Counted from the first letter of the stretch, positions 11,545-21,137 are shown. The stretch is 64,000 nucleotides of DNA from Candidatus Lernaella stagnicola (GCA_030765525.1 JAVCCK010000015.1:98734-162733); one strand, 5' to 3'. Program-made: numbers and translations. The notes: generated by a model from the sequence alone, not told the origin.

Positions 11545-11858
11545 AGCGATTTGCACAAGCAGGTGAGTGCGTCGGTGGACGAGGGCGCGACCCTGTTGCT
11601 CGGCGGCGAGGTGCCCAAGGGTCCGGGTTTCTTCTACCCGGCGACCTTGCTCACGAATGTGACGCCCGGCATGACCGCGGCGAAGCGTTGGTTCCCGAAA
11701 TCGAGGCCGGGAGCGTGTTCGTCAACGGCATGGTGAAATCCGATCCGCGCTTGCCCTTCGGCGGCGTCAAAAGTTCGGGCTATGGTCGCGAGCTTTCGCA
11801 GGAAGGCATTCGGGAGTTCGTGAACGTAAAAACGGTGTGGGTTGGCGAGGCGGATTAG
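11545..11858 (+). pseudogene. aldehyde dehydrogenase C-terminal remnant (SSADH type), deleted and frameshifted
   Basis: Immediately after the hydrolase stop, one frame reads [14 protein letters not shown]... to TPGMTAA (about 11548-11685), matching the C-terminal third of NAD(P)-dependent succinate-semialdehyde-type dehydrogenases. A second frame then reads [12 protein letters not shown] and [14 protein letters not shown] through to VNVKTVW and a stop at 11858, matching the extreme C-terminus. Around 50 residues that normally join them (the EExFGPV region) are absent, as are the N-terminal two thirds with the catalytic Cys. It is therefore a gene fossil with one large and one internal deletion. 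It overlaps the end of the convergent gene by 4 bp. Confidence 0.85.
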
Positions 11859-13786
11859 TCCTCGTCAAAAGTGTACGACAGCGAGTACATGTTGCTTTCG
11901 ACCGCCGTGCGGATACGCTTCCGGCTCTGCGCACCTTCCAAACTACGATGAAACAGTTTGAGCATCGCCTTGTTGCGCGCCAGCACTTCGACGCGAAAAC
12001 CGACAATTTCCGCGCCCGCCTTCGCAATCGTCGTGAGGTGTTCGAGCAGCGCCGTGCCGATGCCGCGACGGCGGTACTGTTCATGGACGGTGAAGGCGCA
12101 TTCCGCGATATTGGTTTGCGGGTTGCGGTGGTAACTCGCCACGCCCAGCAAGCGCTCCCTCCCGACCTGCCCAACGGTGGCGACGACTGTCATCTTATTG
12201 CGGTAATCCACGATGGTTTCCGGGTGCACGCGGCGGTGTGGGAAGCGGCCGTCCTCGCTGTTGAATCGCAAGGCGAGATTCTCCGGTGAGAGCGAATAAT
12301 AGAGTTCCTGCAACAGGGCTTCATCGCGTGGGCGGATCGGTCGCAGGTGAACGACGGTGCCGTCACTGAGGGCGATATCCTTGCGCCAGTGGTCCGGATA
12401 GAGGCTGCTTTTAGGCAAGCGCTGATCGGCGTACACGTAGTGCAATTCCTTGGCGCGTTCGAGCAGGCTGTCGCGGAAGGCCGGGTGCGCGATCTCGATC
12501 AATGCCATCGTGCGTTCGCGGATGCTTTTGCCGTAGAGGTACGCGATGCCGTACTCGGTGACGACGTAATGCACGTCGCTACGGGTGAGCACGACGCCCG
12601 CGCCGGGAGTCAGTGTCGGCACGATGCGCGAAACGGCGTCGTTTTTCGCGGTCGCCGGCAGAACGATGATGGGTTTGCCGCCCGCGCTGCGCGCCGCGCC
12701 GCGCATGAAATCCACCTGCGATCCGAAGCCGCTGTAGAAACGGTGGCCGATGGAGTCGGCGCAAACCTGGCCGGTGAAGTCGATTTCCAGCGCGCCGTTG
12801 ATGGCGGTCATCTTGTGGTGGCGGGCGATCACCACCGGGTCGCTGGTGTAGTCGGCGGGGTACAATTCGAAACGCGGGTTGTGGTGCAGATATTCATACA
12901 AGCGCCGCGACCCCACGCAGAACGAGGCGACGACCACGCCGTCGTGCTGTCCCTTGCAGCGGTTGGTGACGACGCCGCGTTCAATCAGGTCGATCAGGCC
13001 GTCGGAAAACATCTCGGTATGCACGCCCAGATCGCGTTTGTCGCCTAAGTGGCGGAGGATGGCGTTCGGGATTTTGCCGATGCCGATTTGCAGCGTGGCT
13101 TCGTCTTCCACGAGGCGGACGACGTGCTGCGCGATGCGCTCGCTGATTTCGCCGGGCTCGTCCCAGGCGAACTCCAACAGGTCTTCCTCGAAGGGCACGA
13201 CGGCGTCCAATTCGTCGATGGCCACGAAACTGTCGCCGCCGATCCAGGGCATGCGCGGGTTGACCTGCGCGATCACGAAGCGCGCGCTTCGCACGGCGGC
13301 TTTCACGGTTTCGACCGAAACGCCGAGGCTGCAGCGGCCGGCCTCGTCGGGCGGCGTCACCTGAATGAGCGCGGCGTCGATGACGAGTTGGCCGGTGCGC
13401 ATCAGCCGCGGGATCTCCGAGAGGGTGATCGGGGTGTAGTCGGCCAGACCGCTGGCGACGGCCGCGCGCGTGTTCGAGCCGATGAAGAAGCAATTGAAGC
13501 GGATGTTCTCGGCCAAGCGGGGGTCGTCGAAGGAGACCTGGCTGGAGCCGAGCAGGTGAATCACTTCGACGTCGGCGAGCCGCGGTGCGTATTTTCGTAG
13601 CTCGCGCAGTAGGTGCCGTGGTTCGGCGCACGCCGAAGAGACAAAAAGCCGGTCGCCGGGGCGAATGCGGGCGAAGGCTCGCGCCGGGGTCACGATTTTA
13701 TTCGTTTGGCGAGCCAGGCGGTCCCGCCAATCGGGATCACGGCCCGGTTGAGAAATCGTGATCGGGGGGTCGCGCTGCAAGGGCAT
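11855..13786 (-). CDS. acetyl-CoA hydrolase/transferase fused to a GNAT acetyltransferase domain
   Basis: A 643-residue two-domain protein. ATG 13786 is used because GGAG lies about 7 nt upstream; an in-frame GTG at 13810 lacks such a site. Residues 1 to about 450 are a class I CoA-transferase of the acetyl-CoA hydrolase/4-hydroxybutyrate CoA-transferase family, with the glutamate that forms the CoA thioester in HTEMFSDG and a Gly-rich [10 protein letters not shown] block. Residues 470-643 are a GNAT domain with the acetyl-CoA motif [13 protein letters not shown]. Comparable fusions exist in other bacteria. The GNAT half might acetylate the enzyme itself or a metabolic partner; that is inference. 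Transfer of CoA between acetate and another acid is the expected core reaction. Confidence 0.88.
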   Translation of the reverse strand: MPLQRDPPITISQPGRDPDWRDRLARQTNKIVTPARAFARIRPGDRLFVSSACAEPRHLLRELRKYAPRLADVEVIHLLGSSQVSFDDPRLAENIRFNCFFIGSNTRAAVASGLADYTPITLSEIPRLMRTGQLVIDAALIQVTPPDEAGRCSLGVSVETVKAAVRSARFVIAQVNPRMPWIGGDSFVAIDELDAVVPFEEDLLEFAWDEPGEISERIAQHVVRLVEDEATLQIGIGKIPNAILRHLGDKRDLGVHTEMFSDGLIDLIERGVVTNRCKGQHDGVVVASFCVGSRRLYEYLHHNPRFELYPADYTSDPVVIARHHKMTAINGALEIDFTGQVCADSIGHRFYSGFGSQVDFMRGAARSAGGKPIIVLPATAKNDAVSRIVPTLTPGAGVVLTRSDVHYVVTEYGIAYLYGKSIRERTMALIEIAHPAFRDSLLERAKELHYVYADQRLPKSSLYPDHWRKDIALSDGTVVHLRPIRPRDEALLQELYYSLSPENLALRFNSEDGRFPHRRVHPETIVDYRNKMTVVATVGQVGRERLLGVASYHRNPQTNIAECAFTVHEQYRRRGIGTALLEHLTTIAKAGAEIVGFRVEVLARNKAMLKLFHRSLEGAQSRKRIRTAVESNMYSLSYTFDED

Positions 13787-14005
13787 ACCCAATCTCCGAC
13801 GGCAACTCACCGTACAGTTTTCTTCTTTACTCTATCAAAACTTCGTTACGGCGGCGCGAAAATCAAGAAGGCGGCCGATTAACGGACGCGACCGGTGAAT
13901 CTCGTCCGTTTGGGATTGCGCCTTCAAACAAGGGCGATTTCTATGTAAAAAGGATTTGGTTTTTTCGCGGCACAACACGCCGGACAGCGGGAGGAGGGCG
14001 TGCCC

Positions 14006-16552
14006 ATGAGATTTCCGATTTTTGTTGCGGTGATTTTGACTCTTTGTTGCCCGGCGCTCGCTGCGGCGCAGCTTGCGGTGTCGGCGGATTTCTACGTCGC
14101 GCCGGACGGCGACGACGTCGGCGACGGTAGCCGTGACGAGCCTTTCGCCACACCGGCACGCGCGCAACAAGCCGTGCGGGAATTGGTTGCCGCCGGCCTC
14201 GACCACGCGGTGCTCGTCTATTTTCGAGAGGGCATCTATCCCTTCGACGCGCCGTTGGCCTTCGACGTAACCGACTCAGGCTCCGAGCAATACGGGGTTA
14301 CCTACGCGGCGTATCCCGGCGAGGAAGTCTCGTTCAACGGTGGCGCGCGGCTGCTTGCCGAGTGGTTCGCGCCGGTGACGGACGCGGCGATCCTCGACCG
14401 CCTCTTGCCCGAAGCGCGCGACGAAGTGCTGGTCGTGGATTTGCCCGCGCATGGCGTTACCGATTACGGCGAACTGTTTCGCCGCGGTTTCAATTTCGAT
14501 AACGGGCCGCTCGATGACGACACGCCGCCCGCGGGTTTGGAGATATTCGTCAACGGCCGGCCTTTGCAGCTCGCCCGCTATCCGAACGACGAATACCTGC
14601 GTGTGGCCGCAGCGCCCGGCGGGCCGGAGACATTGCAATTTCGGTATTCCGGTGACCGCCCCGACCGCTGGACCGAAGCGGCGGACCCCTGGTTCTACGG
14701 CCATTGGAACGCGTTTTGGGCGGATTGTTTCTTCCCGGTCCAGAGCATTGATACCGCCACGCGCACCGTGAATATCAAGCCGATCAGCGAAGAGGAAATC
14801 GAGCGGTGGGGCTGGAACGAAGGCGACGCCTGGGGCAACTACGGCATCGAGCCCTCGCGGCCGTATTTCGCGTTGAACCTGCTGGAAGAAATCGACGTGC
14901 CGGGCGAGTGGTACTTGGATCGTGAAGAGGGGCTGCTCTATGTGTACCCGACCGCTGATTTTGCGACGGCGGATATTTTCGTTTCGCTCGCGGACGAACT
15001 GCTGCAACTGGACGGCGCGGCGCATCTGACGTTCGAGAACCTCACCTTCGAAGTCGTGCGCAATATGCATTTCAAAGTGTCCGACGGCGTGGATGTCGCG
15101 TTTCACCGCTGCACCTTCCGCGACGCGGGTTCCGCCGTGGGCCGCGTCATCGGTGAGGCCAGCGGCATCGACAGCAGCCATATCTACGGCATCGGCGGGA
15201 CGGTCGTGGGTCTCAAGGGCGGCGATCGCTACGACTTGATCGAAGCCGAAAACTATCTGACCAATTCCCACATTCACGACTACGCGTTCTATGCCCGCAT
15301 GGGCACGATGGCCGTCAACGTCCGCGGTGTCGGGCAGATCGTGGCACACAACTTGATTCACGACGCGCCCCACATGGCGGTTCTGTTCAAGGAAAACGAG
15401 CATACCATCGAGAGCAACGAGATTTTCAATCTGTGCTGGGACGCCGACGACGCCGGGACGATCTACGTTGGGCGCGATTGGGGCGCGCGCGGCACGGAAA
15501 TCCGCCATAACTTCATTCACCACATCAACAGCAGCCTGCACCCGTGGCAGTTCGGCGAATTGGTGGCCGAGGGCGTGCATGGCGTCTACCTCGACGACAC
15601 GTCGTGCGGCAACTACACCGTCGGCAACGTGTTCTACGAAGTGGACAAACGCGGCGTGATGATCGGCGGCGGCCGCGATAACGTCGTGGAAAACAACATC
15701 ATGGCCAACATGAACAGCGCCTTGTTTATCGACCGGCGCGGGCTGGCGCGAACGCCGGAGCAGAACGAATCGTTGTGGAACAAGCTCGTGCCCTACAACG
15801 TCACCGAGCCGCCGTGGAGCACGTACTATCCCGAGTTGGCGGCGATGTACGACGACCCGACGCCCTACGAACCCGACAACAACCACGTCAACCGCAACAT
15901 GGCGCACGAGCGACTGTTCTGGGTCGAGCAGGGGTTCTGGGGCAGCAGCGTGTGGGAAGTGCTGATGGGGCTGCCGCTGAGTTTCCTGATTTTCGAGGAC
16001 AACCTGCCGAATGTGGAAGACCCGGGCTTCGTCGATGAGGCGAACTTGGATTTGAGTTTGCGGCCCGATTCGCCCGCGTACACCATCCCCGGCTGGGAGG
16101 AAATTCCTTTCTCCGAGATCGGCTTGATTCTTACGCCGCCGGAACTGGAGATCGCGCTCGCCTCCGACAAGGCCGCCGTGATCCAAGTGCGCGGCATTAC
16201 CGACCCGTGGGCGTCGATTGCCTCGGCAACCCTCGACGGCCGGGACGTGGCGGCTTCGTTGACGGTCGCCTCCAACGGCATGATCCGTGGGACGATCGAT
16301 CTTTCCGAGGTGAGCCAGTCGCCGGTCGTGTTGGAGGTGGTCGTGGCCGACCCGAAAGGCCGCACATCCGATGCCGGTTTCTCGAACGAACTTGACGTGC
16401 CGGTCGGCGATGATGACGATACAAACAGTGACGACGACGCCGATGACGACACAAACGGTGACGACGACGCCGTCGATGACGACGCATCCGGTGACGACGA
16501 CGACGCATTCGGCGACGACGACAATGACGACGACGCCGGCTGTGGTTGCTAA
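14006..16552 (+). CDS. secreted right-handed beta-helix protein with poly-Asp tail ending in CGC
   Basis: An 848-residue protein with a signal peptide (cleavage after PALAAAQ region). ATG 14006 is taken because GGGAGGAGGG ends about 8 nt upstream; a GTG at 14000 is also in frame. The start of the mature part, FYVAPDGDD..GDGS..EPFATPARAQQAV, is the classic opening of pectate-lyase-like right-handed beta-helix proteins. Residues 330-620 show the helix rungs (NSHIHDYAF, HNLIHDAPH, NVVENNIMANMN). Such proteins are polysaccharide lyases, hydrolases or epimerases. The last 45 residues are mostly Asp and end in AGCGC. The same type of tail ends the Cys-repeat protein at 19.3 kb, which suggests a shared sorting or anchoring signal. 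Confidence 0.82.
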   Translation: MRFPIFVAVILTLCCPALAAAQLAVSADFYVAPDGDDVGDGSRDEPFATPARAQQAVRELVAAGLDHAVLVYFREGIYPFDAPLAFDVTDSGSEQYGVTYAAYPGEEVSFNGGARLLAEWFAPVTDAAILDRLLPEARDEVLVVDLPAHGVTDYGELFRRGFNFDNGPLDDDTPPAGLEIFVNGRPLQLARYPNDEYLRVAAAPGGPETLQFRYSGDRPDRWTEAADPWFYGHWNAFWADCFFPVQSIDTATRTVNIKPISEEEIERWGWNEGDAWGNYGIEPSRPYFALNLLEEIDVPGEWYLDREEGLLYVYPTADFATADIFVSLADELLQLDGAAHLTFENLTFEVVRNMHFKVSDGVDVAFHRCTFRDAGSAVGRVIGEASGIDSSHIYGIGGTVVGLKGGDRYDLIEAENYLTNSHIHDYAFYARMGTMAVNVRGVGQIVAHNLIHDAPHMAVLFKENEHTIESNEIFNLCWDADDAGTIYVGRDWGARGTEIRHNFIHHINSSLHPWQFGELVAEGVHGVYLDDTSCGNYTVGNVFYEVDKRGVMIGGGRDNVVENNIMANMNSALFIDRRGLARTPEQNESLWNKLVPYNVTEPPWSTYYPELAAMYDDPTPYEPDNNHVNRNMAHERLFWVEQGFWGSSVWEVLMGLPLSFLIFEDNLPNVEDPGFVDEANLDLSLRPDSPAYTIPGWEEIPFSEIGLILTPPELEIALASDKAAVIQVRGITDPWASIASATLDGRDVAASLTVASNGMIRGTIDLSEVSQSPVVLEVVVADPKGRTSDAGFSNELDVPVGDDDDTNSDDDADDDTNGDDDAVDDDASGDDDDAFGDDDNDDDAGCGC

Positions 16553-16582
16553 AACACCGGCGCGATGAGGTAGCGAGACATC

Positions 16583-17062
16583 ATAAAAAAACTTTTTGCA
16601 TCATCGTTCCTACTTTTGCTTGCCGCGGCGTGCACCATGACCGCAGCGCGTATCGAGACCTCCGGCGGGGACCGTTTTCATAAAACCGAGTACCGTTCGA
16701 TTGCCGATGCGGCTACCGGGCTGGAATGGTTCGTCGGCCCAGACCGCAACACCACGGTCGGCCAGGCGCGCGATTTTGCGGCATCGTTGAAGGCAGGCGG
16801 CCACCAAGACTGGCGACTGCCAAACGTGCGTGAACTGCGGACGATCTGGACGCCCGGCGCCGGTCCGAAAAATCTGCCGCCGCCCTTCGCGGTTGGGGGC
16901 GAGTTGATCTGGACGGGGGAACTATCCGTCTTCGGCTACGTCTACCTGCGATTGGTCAACGGAACGCTCGGTTTCGACACGTTGGCACGCCGCAAGCACG
17001 GTTTCCGCGCGTTGGCGGTACGCGGCCCAGCGTTGATCGATCCCTACGCCGTCAGTCCCTGA
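16583..17062 (+). CDS. small Lcl-domain (DUF1566) lipoprotein with apparent ATA start
   Basis: The Lcl C-terminal-like domain is clear: IADAATGLEWFVGPD followed by DWRLPNVRELRTIW. The conventional first start is TTG 16616, but that would cut into the signal peptide. Reading upstream to the stop at 16571 gives KKLFASSFLLLLAAAC, a complete lipoprotein signal preceded by ATA at 16583. GAGG lies about 11 nt upstream. No ATG, GTG or TTG is available before it in frame. Either initiation uses a rare ATA (or ATC), or a start codon has been lost by mutation or sequencing error. The 3' end overlaps the convergent toroid gene by 11 bp. The function of Lcl domains is unknown; a double-domain relative lies at 53.3 kb. 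Confidence 0.65.
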   Translation: MKKLFASSFLLLLAAACTMTAARIETSGGDRFHKTEYRSIADAATGLEWFVGPDRNTTVGQARDFAASLKAGGHQDWRLPNVRELRTIWTPGAGPKNLPPPFAVGGELIWTGELSVFGYVYLRLVNGTLGFDTLARRKHGFRALAVRGPALIDPYAVSP

Positions 17063-19265
17063 ATCGACTCCGCCATTCTTCCCGCGGCACGACGGCGCGC
17101 ATGGCGTCGAGCGCGGCCCAAATCGAGGCGGAGGTCCACATCGAGGTTTTGTGGTCGATCGATCCCTTGATCCACCGGCGGTGGCGTTTGACCAGCGGCT
17201 TGTTCATGTAAACCCATGTCGTTTGGTGAATCAGTTCCGGCACGAGACCCGCAGGCAGCGCGACGGTAATGCCGCCGACGGTGGTCGGCCCCAGCGGGTA
17301 ACCGGCGGTCGGAACGATCTGCATCGCGGCGAGCAAGGTAGTCCACGCGAGGCTTTTCAGGGCGTCGTCGTCGCGCGCTTCGCCGAGCCAATACAGATCG
17401 GCGGGGGTCGTGAACAGGTAGACGTCGAGGTGGTTGTTCTCAGTGCTGACCAAGGTCAGGCCGCGCGTTCGCAATTTCCATTTGCCGAGCAGAGTTTCAT
17501 CGGCAAACGGGATATCGACCAGGCTGATCCACGACACGACGAGCCACGCGACTTTTGACGCCGCGTCGAGCCACTGGTCTTCGCCGGTGGTTTCGTGCAG
17601 GCGGCGCAGAGCGTGAAGCGTCGCGGTGGCCGCCTCTTTGTCTTCGCAATCGGCGTCGAGCGTGGAGCCGTGAAAACGAAGCGGCGCGACCATCTCCCGC
17701 AAAAGAAACTCGCCGGCGCGGACGGCCGCGGCGCGGTAATGCTCAAGGCCCGTGGCGTCAAAAGCGTCCAGCAACGTGGTGACGACGTTGGGCGTGGCGC
17801 CGAGGTTGTCGGCCTGCAACGGATGGTGGTCGCGGAAGCGATAGCGGCGGGCGAAGCCGCCTTCGGGCAATTGCAGGTTGACGAGCTGGTCGGCAAGCAG
17901 AAGCGCCGCGCGGCGCCAATTCTCGCGTTGCGGATCGACTTGCGCAGCCGCCAACAGATGGCTGATCGCTTCGGCCAAGCGGCGGGTGGCGGCACTGGGA
18001 TTGTGCGGGTAGACGAGCGGCGGTTCGAAGGTAAACGGTCGGCGCACCGGCAGGCCGAAAAGGTTGTCGCACCAGAAATCGCAAAGTAGGCCGTTTCGCA
18101 TGCCCGTTTCCAGCCAGGAGTCCAACACCGCCGCTCCCATCGCGGAGGCTTCGGCGTCGTCTTCGCCGCGGGAAATCAGATTCGTTGCATGGGCGAAGGC
18201 GGAGCCGGTGAAGGCGGGCTCGCAAATACCGATGACGGGTTTCTCTCCGAAAGTTTCGACGAAGGTATAGAAACCGGCGACCGACCGCGAACTGCGCCGC
18301 GGGAAGTAGTGGCTCTTCACGTGGGTGACAATCGCCTTGCGAATTTCGACGACGCTTCGCTCGCCCGCGTAGTCGTTTGACGCGGGCCACATGTCGAGGC
18401 CGGTCTTCGCGGCGATTTCAAAGGCGCGATAGGCGTCGTCGGCCTCGCCCCAGACGAGGCGAAAGTTCATTTGCCACTCAGATCCGGTGGCGGCGCGATA
18501 GTAACCGACCTGAGGCGCGAGAAGCGTGCGCTTGTCCTGGTAACTGCGCGGCGCTTCCCGAAAAGGTTGGTGCGCCCAAAGGCTGCGAGGGCTAACCCCC
18601 ATGGCGCCGATGTCGCATTGATCGGGCGCGAGCAGGTAGGGGCCGGTCTGCCGGTAGCCGCGTCGCAAGGGCAGAGCAATGTCGCGCCCGGCCGGCTGTC
18701 GACGCAGGAGGGCGATGAAACGACGCGCGTCCGGCAAAAAGGCAATCGCCCCGGGCCACGCGAGGCGGTCGTCACGAAAAGTCCACTGGTTGCCGTGGCG
18801 GGTCGAAGGCGCTCCCTTCGCGGTATGCGGGTTACCGTCGATCCAAATGCCCGGGACGTAGTAACGCGGTTGTCGGCCGGGCGGCAAGCAAACGCTTAGC
18901 GACTGATTGAGCCCGAGGCTCTCGTCGCCCGCTATGATCTGCGTCGTGAGAAGTAGGTCCACGCCGTGGTCGCCTGCCGCGTCGATCGCCAGCGTAACGA
19001 GCGCGCGAGCGCCGCCGCGGAATTCGATTTCAGTTACGAATCCGCCATCGCCGGCACGTTCGAAATGTAAGGGCGGCGCCGTCTCGCCACCGGGGAATGA
19101 ATCACCGGCCCGATGAAGTTCGAAACCGCCGGCCACCGTTATCGCGAACGCCAAGCCGGGGAGGCTGAGTTCAAGTTCGCCGTGCGGCGTTGCCGTGATT
19201 TGCAAGGCCCGGTCTCCAGAAAGTTGTTTCGCCGGAGTGTAGTCCAGGCGACGAAAAAGGGCCAT
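17052..19265 (-). CDS. (alpha/alpha)6-toroid glycosidase-like protein, paralogue of the 7.5 kb gene
   Basis: A 737-residue protein, or 738 from an in-frame GTG one codon earlier. No strong ribosome-binding site is visible. The N-terminal 270 residues look beta-rich with Gly- and Asp-containing turns. The C-terminal part has repeated helical hairpins (AISHLLAAAQVDPQRENW, VVTTLLDAFDATGLEHYRAA, LHALRRLHETTGEDQWLDAA) typical of toroid glycosidases and terpenoid-cyclase-like folds. No signal peptide is evident. The similarity to the 699-residue protein at 7.5 kb is in the hairpin region and is judged by eye. The exact family is not recognised. Confidence 0.65.
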   Translation of the reverse strand: MALFRRLDYTPAKQLSGDRALQITATPHGELELSLPGLAFAITVAGGFELHRAGDSFPGGETAPPLHFERAGDGGFVTEIEFRGGARALVTLAIDAAGDHGVDLLLTTQIIAGDESLGLNQSLSVCLPPGRQPRYYVPGIWIDGNPHTAKGAPSTRHGNQWTFRDDRLAWPGAIAFLPDARRFIALLRRQPAGRDIALPLRRGYRQTGPYLLAPDQCDIGAMGVSPRSLWAHQPFREAPRSYQDKRTLLAPQVGYYRAATGSEWQMNFRLVWGEADDAYRAFEIAAKTGLDMWPASNDYAGERSVVEIRKAIVTHVKSHYFPRRSSRSVAGFYTFVETFGEKPVIGICEPAFTGSAFAHATNLISRGEDDAEASAMGAAVLDSWLETGMRNGLLCDFWCDNLFGLPVRRPFTFEPPLVYPHNPSAATRRLAEAISHLLAAAQVDPQRENWRRAALLLADQLVNLQLPEGGFARRYRFRDHHPLQADNLGATPNVVTTLLDAFDATGLEHYRAAAVRAGEFLLREMVAPLRFHGSTLDADCEDKEAATATLHALRRLHETTGEDQWLDAASKVAWLVVSWISLVDIPFADETLLGKWKLRTRGLTLVSTENNHLDVYLFTTPADLYWLGEARDDDALKSLAWTTLLAAMQIVPTAGYPLGPTTVGGITVALPAGLVPELIHQTTWVYMNKPLVKRHRRWIKGSIDHKTSMWTSASIWAALDAMRAVVPREEWRSRFRD

Positions 19266-19307
19266 CACCGGTCGGCAATGGCCCTTGTGTACTATGCGAT
19301 CTTTTTG

Positions 19308-21137
19308 TCAGCAGCCGCAGGCGCCGCCGCTGCCGTCGCCACCGCCGAAGTCGTCCGGGCCTTCCTCGTCGGTGGTGTCGTCGTCACCCGGCGCCGGTGC
19401 GCCGTCGTCGTCGTCGTCGGCCAAGTCGTCATCGTCGTCGGTGACGGTATCGTCATCGGTGCCGGTATCGTCGTCTGTTGAGGTGTCGTCGTCTGTTGAG
19501 GTGTCGTCATCGCCGGGCGTGACATCGTCGTCGCCGGGTGTCACGTCGTCGTCGCCGGGTGTCACGTCGTCGTCGCCGGGTGTCACGTCGTCATCGCCGG
19601 GCGTAACGTCATCGTCGCCGGGTGTGACATCATCATCATCGTCGTCATCGCCGGGCGTAACGTCGTCGTCATCATCGTCATCATCATCATCGTCGTCGTC
19701 ATCGTCGTCGTCATCGTCGCCGGGGTCTTCGCAAATATCTTCGTCTTCGATGCACGTCGTGCCCACCGGGCAGGGATCGCCGGCATGCGCGCATTCGTCG
19801 GCCACCGGCAGGCAAATGAAGGTTTCGTCGCCGTTGCAGAACAGCCCGTCGTCGACCGGGCACGGATTGCCGGTGTGGCCGCATTCGTCAAAGCCTTCGT
19901 CGCAGGCGGCGGTTTCGTCGCCGTTGCAGAAAACGCCGTCGTCAAAGGGGCACGGGTTGCCCGCATGCCCGCACGAGTTGGTCGTCTCGAAACACGCCGA
20001 GGTTTCGTCTCCGTTGCAGAACAGAGAGTCGTCAATGGGGCAGGGGTTGCCGGCGTGACCGCATTCGTCGAGGCCCTCGTCACATGCGGCGGTTTCCTCA
20101 CCGTTGCAGTACAGGCCGTCGTCGATGGGGCAGGGATTGCCGGTGTGGCCGCACTGGTCGAGGCCTTCATCGCACGCGTCGGTTTCATCGCCGTTGCAGT
20201 ACAGGCCGTCGTCGATGGGGCAGGGATTGCCGGTGTGGCCGCACTCGTTGAGGCCCTCGTCGCAGGCGGCGGTTTCGTCGCCGTTGCAGTACAGGCCGTC
20301 GTCCTGAGGGCATGGATTGCCCGCGTGTTGGCTGCAGGTGCCACCGAGGCAGGAGTCTTCGCCGTTGCAGAAGACGCCGTCGTCGCACGAAGTGCCGTTG
20401 GCGTCAGACCAACTATCGACGGACAGATCGGGATTGCACTCGAGGCAGGCATTGGCCGGATTGGGCGCGCCATCGGGAATGCAATTGCCGTTGATGACGC
20501 AGCCGCACTGCTCGGGGCAATACTCGACCACCCCGCGAAACGCGCCGTTGCCCGGCGAGAGCAGGGCGTCGAGATTCAACCAACCGGCGCTCGGGCTGCC
20601 GGACCAGGTGTGGCTTTGGGTGTGGGTGTTGTCGTGCAGTTCGAAGAGGAAAATCGAGGTTTGCTGAAAGCCGATACACCACGCGCCTTCGACAATCGGC
20701 TGGTCGAAAGCGGAGTAGGGCGTCACGTCCAGCGAGAACCACTCGCGGTGAGGTGGCTCGAAATTGACCGAATTCCAAACCGGCGATCCATCGGGGCCGT
20801 CCCCATCGGCGTCGACGAATACGGCCATTCGCGTGTCTTCGCCGAAGACATTGGAGACGCGCGCGGCGATGTCGGTCAGAAACGACGGGTAATTGTCCGG
20901 CAGGAGGCAGGAGACGATGTAGGCGTCCGGAATAATGGGCAGCGTTTGTTCGAAACCGCCATCGTCTTCGATGAGTTCTTCCACCACCGGGTCCATACAG
21001 GGATTCGCGAGAATCGCACCGTCTTCCCATGTCGTGGCGTCACCGTCGTCGAAAGAATCCCAAACATAGGATTGCGCCAACACTGACGCGGCGCCGAGCA
21101 TACACAGCAGAGCACCAAGAAGCAGAGTCCTTTTCAT
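19308..21137 (-). CDS. secreted Cys-rich repeat protein with poly-Asp/VTPGDDD stalk and ACGC terminus
   Basis: A 609-residue protein with a signal peptide ending in SVLAQ. Residues 22-205 form a globular domain of unknown type. Residues 210-270 are Cys-rich (CGCVINGNC, CDDGVFCNGEDSC). Residues 273-452 are six 30-residue repeats of the form GNPCP.DDGLYCNGDE..AC.....CGH., similar to Cys-rich repeats known from Myxococcota surface proteins. Residues 473-492 are a pure Asp run, followed by VTPGDDD heptads and DDDT(S/G)TDDD repeats. The protein ends in GGACGC. The build suggests a disulfide-bonded, surface-exposed stalk that chelates cations. Length variation by slippage in the repeats is likely. 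Confidence 0.82.
   Translation of the reverse strand: MKRTLLLGALLCMLGAASVLAQSYVWDSFDDGDATTWEDGAILANPCMDPVVEELIEDDGGFEQTLPIIPDAYIVSCLLPDNYPSFLTDIAARVSNVFGEDTRMAVFVDADGDGPDGSPVWNSVNFEPPHREWFSLDVTPYSAFDQPIVEGAWCIGFQQTSIFLFELHDNTHTQSHTWSGSPSAGWLNLDALLSPGNGAFRGVVEYCPEQCGCVINGNCIPDGAPNPANACLECNPDLSVDSWSDANGTSCDDGVFCNGEDSCLGGTCSQHAGNPCPQDDGLYCNGDETAACDEGLNECGHTGNPCPIDDGLYCNGDETDACDEGLDQCGHTGNPCPIDDGLYCNGEETAACDEGLDECGHAGNPCPIDDSLFCNGDETSACFETTNSCGHAGNPCPFDDGVFCNGDETAACDEGFDECGHTGNPCPVDDGLFCNGDETFICLPVADECAHAGDPCPVGTTCIEDEDICEDPGDDDDDDDDDDDDDDDDDDDVTPGDDDDDDDVTPGDDDVTPGDDDVTPGDDDVTPGDDDVTPGDDDVTPGDDDTSTDDDTSTDDDTGTDDDTVTDDDDDLADDDDDGAPAPGDDDTTDEEGPDDFGGGDGSGGACGC
19504..19660 (-). repeat. 21-bp coding repeats (VTPGDDD heptads)
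   Basis: About six tandem 21-bp units and one longer variant encode Val-Thr-Pro-Gly-Asp-Asp-Asp. Copies differ at third positions (GGGTGTCAC versus GGGCGTAAC), so they are under protein-level selection rather than being a fresh microsatellite. Changes in copy number would keep the reading frame. Confidence 0.85.
19782..20321 (-). repeat. six 90-bp coding repeats (30-residue Cys modules)
   Basis: Six contiguous 90-bp units encode modules with four conserved Cys each (PCP, YCNG, ACDE, ECGH). Several copies are nearly identical at DNA level, for example the two around 20105-20285, which points to recent duplication or gene conversion. Confidence 0.88.

Noticed and set aside
14276..16186. 636-codon minus-strand open frame inside the beta-helix gene
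   Set aside because: Antisense shadow with no recognisable motifs.
19504..19740. CRISPR-like or microsatellite array
   Set aside because: In-frame coding repeats (VTPGDDD and Asp runs) within one gene.
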